64,000 nucleotides of DNA from Taxillus chinensis (taxonomy: Eukaryota > Streptophyta > Magnoliopsida > Santalales > Loranthaceae). The translations under genes were made by a program, and so were the position numbers. The notes beneath the pieces were generated by a model. That model was not told where the DNA came from. It did no database searches and saw only the letters and a list, made by a program, of their open reading frames with translations. Positions 34,682 to 46,841 of the stretch are shown here, in pieces (positions within the stretch are counted from its first letter, which is position 1; every line of letters begins with the position of its first letter). Location: contig CM042088.1 of assembly GCA_023512835.1 (NCBI GenBank), positions 13,136,078 to 13,200,077 on the forward strand, given 5' to 3'.

Positions 34682-36197
34682 TGATAACGTGCATGTTATG
34701 CCGTTATTCTAGTATTTATTTAGGATGTTTAAGAGCATGATTAGAGCCTTATTGCTTCATATATCATATATATATTTGCTCTAACCCCTAGGAAGATGCT
34801 ATTTGCAAATACATGTGTTTTTAAGCTGTTTTGGCAGATTTTGGAGCTCACTTTTGACATAGTAGATGGCCTCAAACAATTGGCATGCAAGAACAAAAGT
34901 TTCTTAGAATGATGTCCTCTACCTACCACAAAAATTTCAGAGCATTTGGAGTTGCACGTGAATTCACCCATTTCACGTGCAAGCCTATTTTTGCCTCTCA
35001 GGCCTCTACAGGATGCAAGGAAGCTTGGGAAGAAGTTTTAGCTGATTTGGAGGTGCACGTGAATTCACCATATCACGTGCAAATTGGCGTGCAGAGATAT
35101 TTTTGGACTAATCCTATCGTTTTTCCATGCTGATCATTTGTTTCTGAAGGCCCATGTCCAAATTGTGGATGGAAGATAGAGATTTAAAAGTTTCGAGTGT
35201 TACTTATCAAAACTACGTCGTTTTGATAGATGGGCTAGGGTACACACCTCAAAGCCCATCCAAACTCTATAAATAAGAGCTCCACGCCCCCTGCTATGTA
35301 TCCTTGACCCCCCTACACGTTTTTAGAAAGAGAGAGGCTCCACGACTTGGAGGTTGCTCCTTGACCTAGGAGAGCAGCCGTCACAGCCGTCGCAGCAGCC
35401 ATCGCGGATTTTGGAGCCTGGATTTGAAGCTTTGTTGCGCGCGTGGATTAGAAGAAGATGTTTAGCTTTACTGCTATGGTTTTGCTTGTAATCATGCGTG
35501 AATAATTCTTATAATCTAGGGGAGCAATGTAGCCCCCTTGTTGCTTTGATGTGTTTATGATTATTGGGTTTGGATGATTGAGTTTTGCATGTTTTATGAA
35601 TCTGTTCTTAAATTCTATCTTTGGATGTACACCTTGGTATTCTTAGCCCTAGTCTGGGGCGGATTGAGATTCATAACTTATTTGTAATTTGTGTGATCAT
35701 TATCCTTTTGCAAGTATGATTTATTGGCTTTGCATGTTTGTGTGTTTAGATGACCATTCTAGCATACAACTCTTAAAAGGACCTCAATGACCATTTGTTG
35801 TCCTTGGCTTATGTTTAGCATGTTTTCAATCAGACAACCCTAATACCATGAACCAGTAGAGATAACATAGGGAGGTGAAATTGTGACCCTAGATGCTTTT
35901 AATCCTTGAATCTTAATCCTAAAATCAGTTTACTTTCTTTGTTTATTCAGAAAACCACATAAAAATTAGATCTTTAGTTATAAAAAGAATTCGTTTTTGC
36001 CAAGACATTGTTTTAAGCAAAATTAATTTGGTGATTTGAGTTAAAACTAGATAACTTGGTAATCTCTGTGGGATCGACCCCTTTCTTGTCGCTATTCTAA
36101 TTAGCATTAGTTAAGGGAATTAATATTTTGAGAAGTGATTTAAACGACAGTAGCTTAACCCTCACTTGGGTTTCGTTCACGAAATACTTGTTCGTCA
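34682..36197 (+). repeat. Athila-2 5' LTR, complete (1516 bp)
   Basis: The LTR starts TGATAACGTGCATG and ends TCACGAAATACTTGTTCGTCA, with TG...CA ends. It carries CACGTG boxes near 34953-35085 and the promoter described below. This copy is the reference used here for judging truncation of the other Athila LTRs. Its last ~200 bp differ from Athila-1 and resemble the LTR of Athila-4, so at least two LTR subtypes are present. Confidence 0.93.
35206..35276 (+). promoter_or_regulatory. Athila-2 LTR promoter
   Basis: The ACTACGTCGTTTT near-palindrome at 35206-35227 is followed by CTCTATAAATAA at 35265-35276. Downstream, the transcript would begin near a short GAGAGAGGCTCC stretch. Confidence 0.6.
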
Positions 36198-36200
36198 AAT

Positions 36201-36218
36201 TGGCGCCGTTGCCGGGGA
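36201..36218 (+). other. Athila-2 primer binding site (tRNA-Asp)
   Basis: TGGCGCCGTTGCCGGGGA stands 3 bp (AAT) after the LTR end and is identical to the Athila-1 site. Confidence 0.93.
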
Positions 36219-36383
36219 TTCAACGGTTGACTAGCTTTTAAAATCAACATTGAGTGAAATTGTTTGAATTCTGATCTTGGCGTTTTATTTTGTCTTTTAT
36301 TTTGCATTGTTCGGAGCTGCTGGGTGTGTTCTTGTTGTTTTACAGGAACATACACCAAGTGTGTGAGGAATTCCTAGTTGTGC

Positions 36384-38250
36384 ATGCCAAGACAGGAGTT
36401 TATACCATTTAATCGGGAACCTGAAAGATTGTTCGAGCTCGGCGTAGAGCAGCTAGGGAAGCAGCACGTGAGGCTGAAGAAGCACTGCGAGGCTTAGAGC
36501 ATTCAGTAGGTGAATTGATGGCAGATTTAAGGCCTGATGGTGGTGCACCGCAAGGAGGGGCCAATTACAATGGCCAATATCCAGAAGAAGAGGGTAATCG
36601 GTTTATGCCCAGAACCTTCTTAGACTATGCGAGACCGATGATGTCAGACCATTATTCAGGGATTCGGCAAACAAGAGTCCAAGCAAATAGCTTCGAGCTG
36701 AAGCCGGCGTTGATCAACATGGTGAGCAACAACGCGTTTGGAGGAACAGCCGTGGATGATCCACACCAGCATTTGATGAGGTTCTACCAGATGTGCGACA
36801 CCATCAAGATCAACAATGTATCGGAGGAGGCAATAAAGCTAAGGCTTTTCCCTTTCTCTTTAAGGGATAGAACTCTTGGCTGGTTCAACATCACAACAGG
36901 TTCAATCAACACTTGGGAGGAGATGCAGACCAAGTTCATGTCAAAGTACTTCCCTCCTTCCAAGGTGATCCAGCTCAGAGGGGAGATTAGCAGATTCAGG
37001 CAAGATGAGATGGAGACTCTTCATGAAGCTTGGGAGCGTTTCAAAGACTTAGTGAGAAGATGCCCTGATCATGGAAGACCCCAGTGGATTCAAATTGAAT
37101 CTTTCTACACAGGTCTTCAGTCTCACTCACAAGACAAGGTGAATGTAGCTGCTGGAGGATGCTTGATGAATCTAGAGCCTGACGCAGCTGCAGAGCTCTT
37201 GGAGAGGCTGTCATTAGCTGATTGGCAGTGGTCTAATGTGCGTACTTCAAAGCCAAGGGAGAAGATAGCTTCAGTTGATAATTCTTCCAATGATATGCAA
37301 GCACAGATTCAAGCTTTAGTGAAGGGCATGGAAGTATTGGCTCTTAAAGTTGAAGGATCACAACAAGCTTTACCAGTAGCTGAGCAAGGCTGGAGTGGAG
37401 CTGAAGAAGCAAATTATGTTGGAGGAAAGGGCTTGTATCAGAAGCAGTAATTTTATCCTCAACAACAACAACAAGGGTACAACCAGAACCAGCAGCAATC
37501 TCAGCCATTTCAGAGAAACCAGAACCAAGGGGGAGATACCTCATTTCAGTACAAATATGTGCCCCCAGGGATGAAGCAGAATCCGTATGCTACGGATAAT
37601 TATTTACACCCACCTCCAGGATTCGAGCAGAAACATCCTCAGCCTCTACAGCAAAGAGGAAGGGTATATCAGAATGTGGATGAGCCAACCAAAAGAGAGG
37701 ATAATTTGGAGGAAGGGGTAGTCACCATAGAATCTTCAATGAAGAATATAGAAAAGTTGCTAGTGAGTTTGGCTCAGAATATAAATCAAGTAGTCTCAGC
37801 TAAATCTTTTCCAAGTGACACTGAGGTGAACCCCAAGGAGAGTTGCAAGGCTATCACTCTAAGGAGTGGGAAGACAGTTAAAGAAGCTGAAGAGCCTAAG
37901 AAGAAGGCAATTCCAGACGAACAGAGCAGACCCTTGGAAGCTGATGACCAAGGAAAATCAGATAAAGCTGAAGAAAGAGTGCAAGAAAAGAAGGACCAGC
38001 AGCTAAGTCAAGACAAAATAGCTGAAGAACATAGGCAAGAGCTCAGGCCTACCATGCCATTTCCTCAGCGGATGAGAAACCAGAGGGTTGAGGAAGAGTA
38101 TGAGCGCTTCCTGAGTTTATTCAAGCGGCTTGAGATTAACATTCCATTTGTGGAAATGTTGGAGCAGATGCCTAGGTATAGAAAGTACATTAAAGATTTT
38201 GTGAAGAAGAGGAAATATGGGGATCATGAGACGGTGGCAGTCACTAACGG
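36384..38250 (+). pseudogene. Athila-2 gag, broken
   Basis: Gag starts at ATGCCAAGACAGG. A one-base loss near 36433 (TTCGAGCTC against TTCAGAGCTC in Athila-1) shifts the frame. The main body then reads on from before 36515 to the end, interrupted by TAA at 37448-37450 where Athila-1 has CAA. It shows FELKPALINMVSNNAF, the DEMETLHEAWERF gag core, a Gln/Asn-rich stretch, PPPGFEQK and KAITLRSGK. A one-base loss at about 38250 breaks the link to protease. The protein would package element RNA in cytoplasmic particles by family role. Confidence 0.9.
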
Positions 38251-38790
38251 GTGAGCAGTGTTGTTCAACAGAGTTTGCCCATCAAGCATAAGGATCCGGG
38301 CAGTTTTAATCTCCCTTGTGTGATTGGCAATGCACCGCAGCAGCAGGCCCTATGTGATTTAGGGGCCAACATCAATTTGATCTCCTTTGCTTTGTATAAG
38401 CAGCTTGGGCTTAATGGCATGAAGCCCACTTTCATATCATTGCAGTTTGCTGACCGGTCTACTGGAAGGCCTGAAGGGATAATTGAAGACGTGTTAGTTA
38501 AAGTGGGCTCCTTCATATTTCCAGCGGACTTTGTAGTTTTGGAGATGGAAGAAGATAGAGGAGTTCAGCTACTCCTTGGAAGACCGTTTCTCAGAACGGG
38601 TTGTGCATTGATTGATGTTGCTCAAGGGCATCTAACTCTAAGAATTAATGAGGAGACCTTAGTCTTCCACATGGGGAAGGCTTTGCAAGGTCAAGAGGAG
38701 GAGGACTGCCTTTGGGTTGAAGACCTTGAAGAATTGGTGGAAGACTACTTGGCAGAAGAAATTACCACCACCAATAATGGAGCCCTTTAG
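38251..38790 (+). pseudogene. Athila-2 aspartic protease region
   Basis: The retroviral-type protease shows DLGANINLIS (catalytic Asp near residue 38 of this frame; Athila-1 has DLGASINLIS, so the usual Ser/Thr after Gly-Ala is Asn here), FADRSTGRPEG and LLGRPFLRTG. The frame ends at TAG 38788-38790 where Athila-1 has CAG, and is re-entered directly afterwards. The Asn substitution next to the catalytic Asp may itself be damaging. Confidence 0.88.
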
Positions 38791-39981
38791 CTTATAGAAG
38801 CTCAACAAGATGAAGAGATGTACTTAACAGCTGAGGAAGATGAGCAAACTACAAACTCTTTGGAGCAAGCTGAGGAGGAGAAAGAAGATGACGTGCCTCC
38901 AGCTCCAGAACTGAAGGAGCTGCCTGGACACCTAAGGTACGAATTTCTAGACTCTACAAATCAATTCCCTGTCATTGTTGCTTCTAATTTGAATGATGTG
39001 GAGTGTACTCAATTACTAGAAGTCCTTAGGAAACACAAAAAGGCCCTAGGATGGAACATTGATGACATTAGGGGTATTAGTCCAGGGATTTGCATGCATA
39101 AAATTTTGATGAATGATAATTTTAAACCCACTGCTGAAAGACAAAGAAGATTAAACCCTGCCATTAAAGAAGTGGTAAGAAAAGAAATTTTGAAATGGAA
39201 AAATGCGGGTATAATTTATGCTATTTCAGATAGTGAGTGGGTGAGTCCATTGCATGTTGTGCCCAAGAAAGGGGGCATGACCGTGATTAAAAATGAGAAA
39301 AATGAATTGATCCCATCTCGCACTGTGACGGGGTGGAGAGTGTGTGTTGACAATAGAAAGCTGAACAAGGCTACTAGGAAGGATCATTTTCCTCTTCCTT
39401 TCATTGACCAAATGTTGGATAGGTTAGCTGGCTATAGTCACTACTGCTTTTTAGATGGCTATTTTGGGTATAATTAGATCATGGTTAAGCCCGAGGACCA
39501 AGAAAAGACCACCTTCACATGTCCTTTTGGCACTTTTGCATTTAGGAGAATGCCATTTGGGCTTTGTAATGCCCCTGCCACCTTTCAAAGGTGTAAGATG
39601 GCCATTTTTCAGGGTTTGGTTGAGGATATCATGGAGGTCTTCATGGATGACTTCTCGGTGTTTGGTTCCTCCTACCAACAGTGCTTGAAAAATCTAGATG
39701 TGGTCTTAGAGAGATGTGAGGAGAAGGAACTAGTCCTAAATTGGGAGAAATGCCATTTCATGGTAACTGAGGGGATAGTTCTAGGGCACAAGGTGTCTGC
39801 ACATGGTTTGGAGGTAGACAAGGCAAAAATCTCCACTATTGATACTCTGCCACCTCCAACCAATGAAAAAGGAGTGAGAAGTTTCCTTGGCCATGCTGGC
39901 TTTTATAGGAGATTCATTAAGGACTTCTCAAAAGTTGCAAAACCCATGAGTAGGTTGTTAGAAAAAGACACAAGCTTTGAG
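38791..39981 (+). pseudogene. Athila-2 reverse transcriptase, 3'-truncated
   Basis: An acidic linker (EEDEQTTNSLEQ) is followed by the RT domain. It contains WVSPLHVVPKKGGMTV, WRVCVDNRKLNKATRKDHFPLPFIDQML, FLDGYFGYN (first catalytic Asp; TAG at 39475-39477 follows, where Athila-5 has CAG), FRRMPFGLCNAPATFQRC and MEVFMDDFSVFG, whose FMDD is the usual Athila form of YxDD. It ends after the SRLLEKDTSFE segment, where the satellite begins, so RNase H and integrase are absent. A short satellite-coded tail continues the open frame artificially to about 40146. Confidence 0.92.
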
Positions 39982-42900
39982 TGGATTAATCAAACAATGA
40001 AATGTAATATCCGTAGAGGATTAAAAGGATACACAATGAGCATGGTTTGCTCAATCTGGAATATTCCACGGCGGCGAGGTACTTCCAACGCAGTACCTAT
40101 TACACTAATCAATATTGGAAAAATCAACGGAAAGACGATACTATAATCGTTAAATCCGTATTTTGGTCCAATAGTTGTTCCAAAAACTAGATCTATAGGT
40201 CGGTTTGGTTATTTAGTTGATTTGGGATGCAATTAGTGTGTAACCCACTATTTTCAATATTAAATACACAAGCTCTTAGAATCCTTTGTAATCTTTAAAT
40301 GCACATTTTGCTTCAAAGACAAATCAAATGGGTTGATTTTTACGTTTGGGTTGGTTATTGGGTTGATTTGGGATGCATTGAGTGGATTAATCAAATAACG
40401 AGATTAAAACGTATTCATGATTCAAAGTATACACGACGAACAAGGTTTCCTCAATGTGGCATACTCCACAACGGCGAGGTACTTCCAACATTGTGTCTAA
40501 CACAGTGATAATCATTGGAAAAACCAACGAAAAGACTATATTATAATCGTTAAATCCGCATTTTGGTTCAATAACAATCCAAAAAGCTAGATCTATAAGT
40601 TGGTTTGGTTATTTAGTTGATTTGGGATGCATTCAAGGAATCAATCAAACAACGACATGTAATATCCGCAAAAGATTCAACTAACACATGATGAGCATGG
40701 TTCGCTCAAGGTGACATACTCGACAGCAGCGCGGTACCTCACACATTAGGTCTGATGCACTTTTATCAACAATGATTACTCAATGTCAAAGACTCAATTA
40801 ACGTGCATAAACGCATATTTTGCTTCAACCTGAAGTCAAAAGGCTTAAATCCTTAGACTCAGGTTGGTTATTTTGTTGATTTGGTATGCATTGAGTGGAT
40901 TAATGAGACAAGAAAATTTAACATCCCTAAACGATTCAAAGGACACACGATGATCAAGGTTCGCTCAATGTGGCATACTCCATGGTGAGGAGGTACTTCC
41001 AACGCTCCGTGTAATCCACTATTTTCAATATTGAATACACAAGCTCTTATAATCCTCTGTAATCGTTAAATGCACATTTTGCTTGAAATATAAATCAAAT
41101 GGGTTGATTTTTAGGTTTGGGTTAGTTATTTGGTTGATTTGGGATGCATTGAGTGAATCGATGAAACAACAAAATGATTATCCATAAAAGATTCAAAGGA
41201 CACATAATGAGCATGGTTCAGTCAACGTGACATACTCCACAACGGCGAGATACTTCCCACGCTAGGTCAAACGCGCTTTTATCAACAATGATAACCCGAT
41301 GTCAGAGGCTCTATTAATGCGCAAAAACACACTTTTTGCTTCAATCGGAAATCAAAGGGCTTGAATGCTTGGACTTAGGATGGTTATTTTGTGGATTTTG
41401 GATGCATTGAGTGGATGAATCAAACAACAAAATGTAATATCCATAAAGGATTCAAGGGACACATGATAAGCATGGCTCGCAAAATGTGGCATGCTCCGTG
41501 GCGCGGAGGTTGTCCCAACGCTGTGTGTAATCCACTATTTTCAATATTAAATACACAAGCTCTTAGAATCCTTTATAGTCGTCAAATGCACATTTTGCTT
41601 CAATTACAAATCAAAAGGGTTGATTTTTAGGTTTGGGTTGGTTATTTAATTGACTTGGGTTGCATTGAGTAGATTAATTAAACAATGAAATGTAATATCT
41701 ATAGAGGATTCAAAGGATACATGATGAGCTTGGTTTGCTCAATGTGGCATACTCCACGATGGAGAGGTACTTCTAACATAGTGTCTAATACGCTGATCAA
41801 TAGTGCAAAACCCAACGGAAAGACGATATTATAAACATTAAATCCGTATTTTGTTTCAATAACAATTCCAAAAGCTAGATTTATAGGTCGGTTTGGTTAT
41901 TTAGTTGATTTTGGATGCATTGAAAGGATTAATCAAACAATAAAATAATATATCCACAAAAGATTCAAATGACACTTGATGAGCAAGGTTCGCTCAATGT
42001 GGCATACCCCGTGGTGAGGAGTTACTTCCAACGCTGTGTGTAATCCACTATTTTCAATATTGAATAGACAAGCTCTTAGAATCCTTTGTAATCGTTAAAT
42101 GCACATTTGTCTTCAAATATAAATTAAAAGGGTTGATTTTTAGGTTTAGGTTGGTTATTTAGTTGATTTGGGATGCATTGAGTAGATTAATCAAACAATG
42201 AAATGTAATATCGGTAGAGGATTCAAAGGATACACAATGAGCATGGTTTGCTCAAAGTGGCATACTCCACGATGGCGAGGTACTTCCAACACAGTGTCTA
42301 ATAGACTAATCAATATTGGAAAAATCAACGGAAAGACGATATTATAATCGTTAAATCCGTATTTTGGTTCAGTAACAATTCCCAAAGCTAGATCTATTGG
42401 TCGGGTTGGTTATTTAGTTGATTTGGGATGTAATCAGAGGATTAATCAAACAACAAAATAACATATCCACAAAAGATTTAAACGACACTTGATGGGCAAG
42501 GTTCGCTCAATGTGGCATACACCATGGCGAGGAGTTACTTCCAATGCTGTGTGTAATCCACTATTTTCAATATTGAATACACAAGCTCTAAGAATCCTTT
42601 GTAATCGTTAAATGCACATTTTGCTTCAAATACAAATCAAATGGGTTGATTGTTAGGTTTGGGTTGGTTATTTGGTTGATTTGGGATGCATTGAGTGGAT
42701 TAATCAAATAACGAGATTAAAATGTATTCATGATTCAAAGTATACACGACAAACAAGGTTTGCTTAATTTGGCATACTCCACAACGGCGAGGTACTTCCA
42801 ACGCAATGTCTAACACAGTGATAATTGTTGAAAATACCAACAAAAAGACTATATTATAATCGTTAAATCCGCATTTGGGTTCAATAACAATCCAAAAAGC

Positions 42901-45900
42901 AAGATCTATAAGTTGGTTTGGTTATTTAGTTGATTTGGGATGCATTCCAGGGATCAATCAAAGAACGAAATGTAATATCTGCAAATGATTCAACTAACAC
43001 ATGATGAGCATGGTTCGCTCAATATGACATACTCTACAGCAGTGCAGTACTTCACACATTAGGTCTAATGCACTTTTATCAACAATGATTCCCGATGTCA
43101 AAGACTCAATTAACGTGCATAAACACATATTTTGCGTCAACCTAAAGTCAAAAGGCTTAAATCCTTAGACTCAGGTTGGTTATTTTGTTGATTTGGTATG
43201 CATTGAGTGGATTAATGAGACAAGGAAATTTAACATCCATAAACGATTCAAAGGACACAAGATGATCAAGGTTCGCTCAATGTGGCATACTCCATGGTGA
43301 TGAGGTACTTCCAACGCTCTGTGTAATCCACTATTTTCAATATTGAATACACAAGCTCTTATAATCCTTTGTAATCGTTAAATGCACATTTTGCTTGAAA
43401 TATAAATCAAATGGGTTGATTTTTAGGTTTGGGTTGGTTATTTGGTTGATTTGGGATGCATTGAGTGAATCAATGAAACAACAAAATGATTATCCATGAA
43501 AGATTCAAAGGACACATGATGAGCATGGTTCGGTCAATGTGACATACTCCACAACGGCGAGATACTTCCCACGCTAGGTCAAACGTGCTTTTATCAACAA
43601 TGATAACCCGATGTCAGAGGCTCTATTAATGCGCAAAAACACACTTTTTGCTTCAATCGTAAATCAAAGGGCTTGAATGCTTGGACTTAGGATGGTTATT
43701 TTGTGGATTTTGGATGCATTGAGTGGATGAATCAAACAGCAAAATGTAATATCCATAAAGCATTCAAGGGACACATGATAAGCATGGCTCACAAAATGTG
43801 GCATACTCCGTGGCGCGGAGGTTGTCCCAACGCTATGTGTAATCCACTATTTTCAATATTAAATACACAAGCTCTTAGAATCCTTTATAGTCGTCAAATG
43901 CACATTTTGCTTCAATTACAAATCAAAAGGTTGATTTTTAGGTTTGGGTTGGTTATTTAGTTGATTTGGGATGCATTGAGTAGATTAATCAAACAATAAA
44001 TTGTAATATCTATAGAGGATTCAAAGGATACACGATGAGCTTGGTTTGCTCAATGTGGCATACTCCACGACGGAGAGGTACTTCCAACGTAGTGTCTAAT
44101 ACGCTGATCAATAGTGCAAAACCCAACGGAAAGATGATATTATAAACATTAAATCCGTATTTTGTTTCAATAACAATTCCAAAAGCTAGATCTATAGGTC
44201 GGTTTGGTTATTTAGTTGATTTGGGATGCATTGAAAGGATTAGTCAAACAATAAAATAATATATCCACAAAAGATTCGAATGACACTTAATGAGCAAGGT
44301 TCGCTCAATGTGGCATACTCCGTGGTGAGGAGTTACTTCCAACGCTGTGTGTAATCCACTATTTTCAATATTGAATAGACAAGCTCTTAGAATCCTTTGT
44401 AATCGTTAAATGCACATTTTTGCTTCAAATATAAATTAAAAGGGTTGATTTTTAGGTTTGGGTTGGTTATTTAGTTGATTTGGGATGCATTGAGTAGATT
44501 AATCAAACAATGAAATGTAATATCGGTAGAGGATTCAAAAGATACACGATGAGCATGGTTTGCTCAAAGTGGCAAACTCCACGATGGCGAGGTACTTCCA
44601 ACACAGTGTCTAATACACTAATCAATATTGGAAAAATCAACGGAAAGACGATATTATAATCGTTAAATCCGTATTTTGGTTCAGTAACAATTCCCAAAGC
44701 TAGATCTATTGGTCGGTTTAATATATCCACAAAAGATTTAAACGACACTTGATGGGTAAGGTTCGCTCAATGTGGTATAGTGCATGGCGAGGAGTTACTT
44801 CGAATGCTTTGTGTAATCCACTATTTTCAATATTGGATACACAAGCTCTTAGAATCCATTGTAAAAGTTAAATGCACATTTTGCTTGAAATATAAATCAA
44901 ATGGGTTGATTTTTAGGTTTGGGTTGGTTATTTGGTTGATTTGGGATGCATTGAGTGAATCAATGAAACAACAAAATGATTATCCATGAAAGATTCAAAG
45001 GACACATGATGAGCATGGTTCGGTCAATGTGACATACTCCACAACGGCGAGATACTTCCCACGCTAGGTCAAACGCGCTTTTATCAACAATAATAACCCG
45101 ATGTCAGAGGCTCTATTAATGCGCAAAAACACACTTTTTGCTTCAATCGTAAATCAAAGGGCTTGAATGCTTGGACTTAGGATGGTTATTTTGTGGATTT
45201 TGGATGCATTGAGTGGATGAATCAAACAGCAAAATGTAATATCCATAAAGCATTCAAGGGACACATGATAAGCATGGCTCACAAAATGTGGCATACTCCG
45301 TGGCGCGGAGGTTGTCCCAACGCTATGTGTAATCCACTATTTTCAATATTAAATACACAAGCTCTTAGAATCCTTTATAGTCGTCAAATGCACATTTTGC
45401 TTCAATTACAAATCAAAAGGTTGATTTTTAGGTTTGGGTTGGTTATTTAGTTGATTTGGGATGCATTGAGTAGATTAATCAAACAATAAATTATAATATC
45501 TATAGAGGATTCAAAGGATACACGATGAGCTTGGTTTGCTCAATGTGGCATACTCCACGACGGAGAGGTACTTCCAACGTAGTGTCTAATACGCTGATCA
45601 ATAGTGCAAAACCCAATGGAAAGATGATATTATAAACATTAAATCCGTATTTTGTTTCAATAACAATTCCAAAAGCTAGATCTATAGGTCGGTTTGGTTA
45701 TTTAGTTGATTTGGGATGCATTGAAAGGATTAGTCAAACAATAAAATAATATATCCACAAAAGATTCGAATGACACTTAATGAGCAAGGTTCGCTCAATG
45801 TGGCATACTCCGTGGTGAGGAGTTACTTCCAACGCTGTGTGTAATCCACTATTTTCAATATTGAATAGACAAGCTCTTAGAATCCTTTGTAATCGTTAAA

Positions 45901-46841
45901 TGCACATTTTTGCTTCAAATATAAATTAAAAGGGTTGATTTTTAGGTTTGGGTTGGTTATTTAGTTGATTTGGGATGCATTGAGTCGATTAATCAAACAA
46001 TGAAATGTAATATCGGGAGAGGATTCAAAGGATACACGATGAGCATGGTTTGCTCAAAGTGGCAAACTCCACGATGGCGAGGTACTTCCAACACAGTGTC
46101 TAATACACTAATCAATATTGGAAAAATCAACGGAAAGACGATATTATAATCGTTAAATCCGTATTTTGGTTCAGTAACAATTCCCAAAGCTAGATCTATT
46201 GGTCGGTTTAATATATCCACAAAAGATTTAAACGACACTTGATGGGTAAGGTTCGCTCAATGTGGTATAGTGCATGGCGAGGAGTTACTTCGAATGCTTT
46301 GTGTAATCCACTATTTTCAATATTGGATACACAAGCTCTTAGAATCCATTGTAAAAGTTAAATGCACATTTTGCTTCAAATATAAAGCAAATGGGTTGAT
46401 TTTTAGGTTTGGGTTGGTTATTTGGTTTATTTGGGATGCATTGAGTGGATTAATCAAATAACGAGATTAAAACGTATTCATGATTCAAAGTATACACGAC
46501 GAACAAGGTTTGCTCAATTTGGCATACTCCACAACGGCGAGGTACTTCCAACGTTGTGTCTAACACAGTGATAATCATTGGAAAACCAACGAAAAGACTA
46601 TATTATAATCGTTAAATCCGCATTTTGGTTCAATAACAATCCAAAAAGCTAGATCTATAAGTTGGTTTGGTTATTTAGTTGATTTGGGATGCATTCAAGG
46701 GATCAATCAAATAACGAAATCTAATATCCGCAAAAGATTCAACTAACACATGATGAGCATGGTTCGCTCAATGTGACATACTCTGCAGCAGCACAGTACT
46801 TCACACATTAGGTCTATTGCACTTTTATCAACAATGATTAC
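39982..46841 (+). repeat. Satellite array with large higher-order units
   Basis: By eye the order is B, a fused or deleted C, G (40370), H (40628), I (40887), D (41143), F (41400), B, C, B (42170), C, G (42686), H, I, D (43455), F, B, C, B, deleted C, D (44947), F, B, C, B, deleted C, G (46437), H. G has ATAACGAGATTAAAACG, H has GATTCAACTAACACATG and I has ATTAATGAGACAAG. The unit G-H-I-D-F-B-C-B-C has a period of about 2.31 kb (40370 to 42686). The array is cut by Athila-3 within an H monomer at CAACAATGATTAC. Recurrent open frames of 60-85 codons on either strand are by-products of the repeats. Confidence 0.9.
43455..46436 (+). repeat. Near-identical 1.49-kb tandem duplication of six monomers
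   Basis: Copies at about 43455-44946 and 44947-46436 share the same monomer order D-F-B-C-B-C. They also share the same private ~60-bp deletion in the last C (GGTCGGTTTAATATATCC, near 44718 and 46208). Open frames at 43703, 44503 and 44780 recur exactly 1490 bp later at 45193, 45993 and 46270. Only scattered substitutions separate the copies, so this is a recent event compared with the divergence between monomer types. Confidence 0.92.

Larger units (their letters stand above)
34682..39981 (+). mobile_element. Athila-2: 5' LTR, gag and part of pol, no 3' LTR
   Basis: A complete 5' LTR (TGATAACG...TTCGTCA), the primer binding site, gag, protease and most of RT are present. The sequence then stops at CAAGCTTTGAG and continues as satellite GTGGATTAATCAAAC. 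The shared TTTGAG/ATTGAG bases at the junction point to repair by microhomology. The left LTR end is clean, as expected for integration. Confidence 0.92.

Noticed and set aside
39982..40146. Extension of the Athila-2 pol frame
   Set aside because: From GTGGATTAATCAAAC on, the sequence is satellite. The frame stays open by chance.
32486..45450. Recurring 60-85 codon frames (for example at 32486, 33770, 41391, 43703, 45193) with near-identical translations
   Set aside because: All belong to type F monomers. Their similarity reflects repeat identity; there is no sign of a separate gene.
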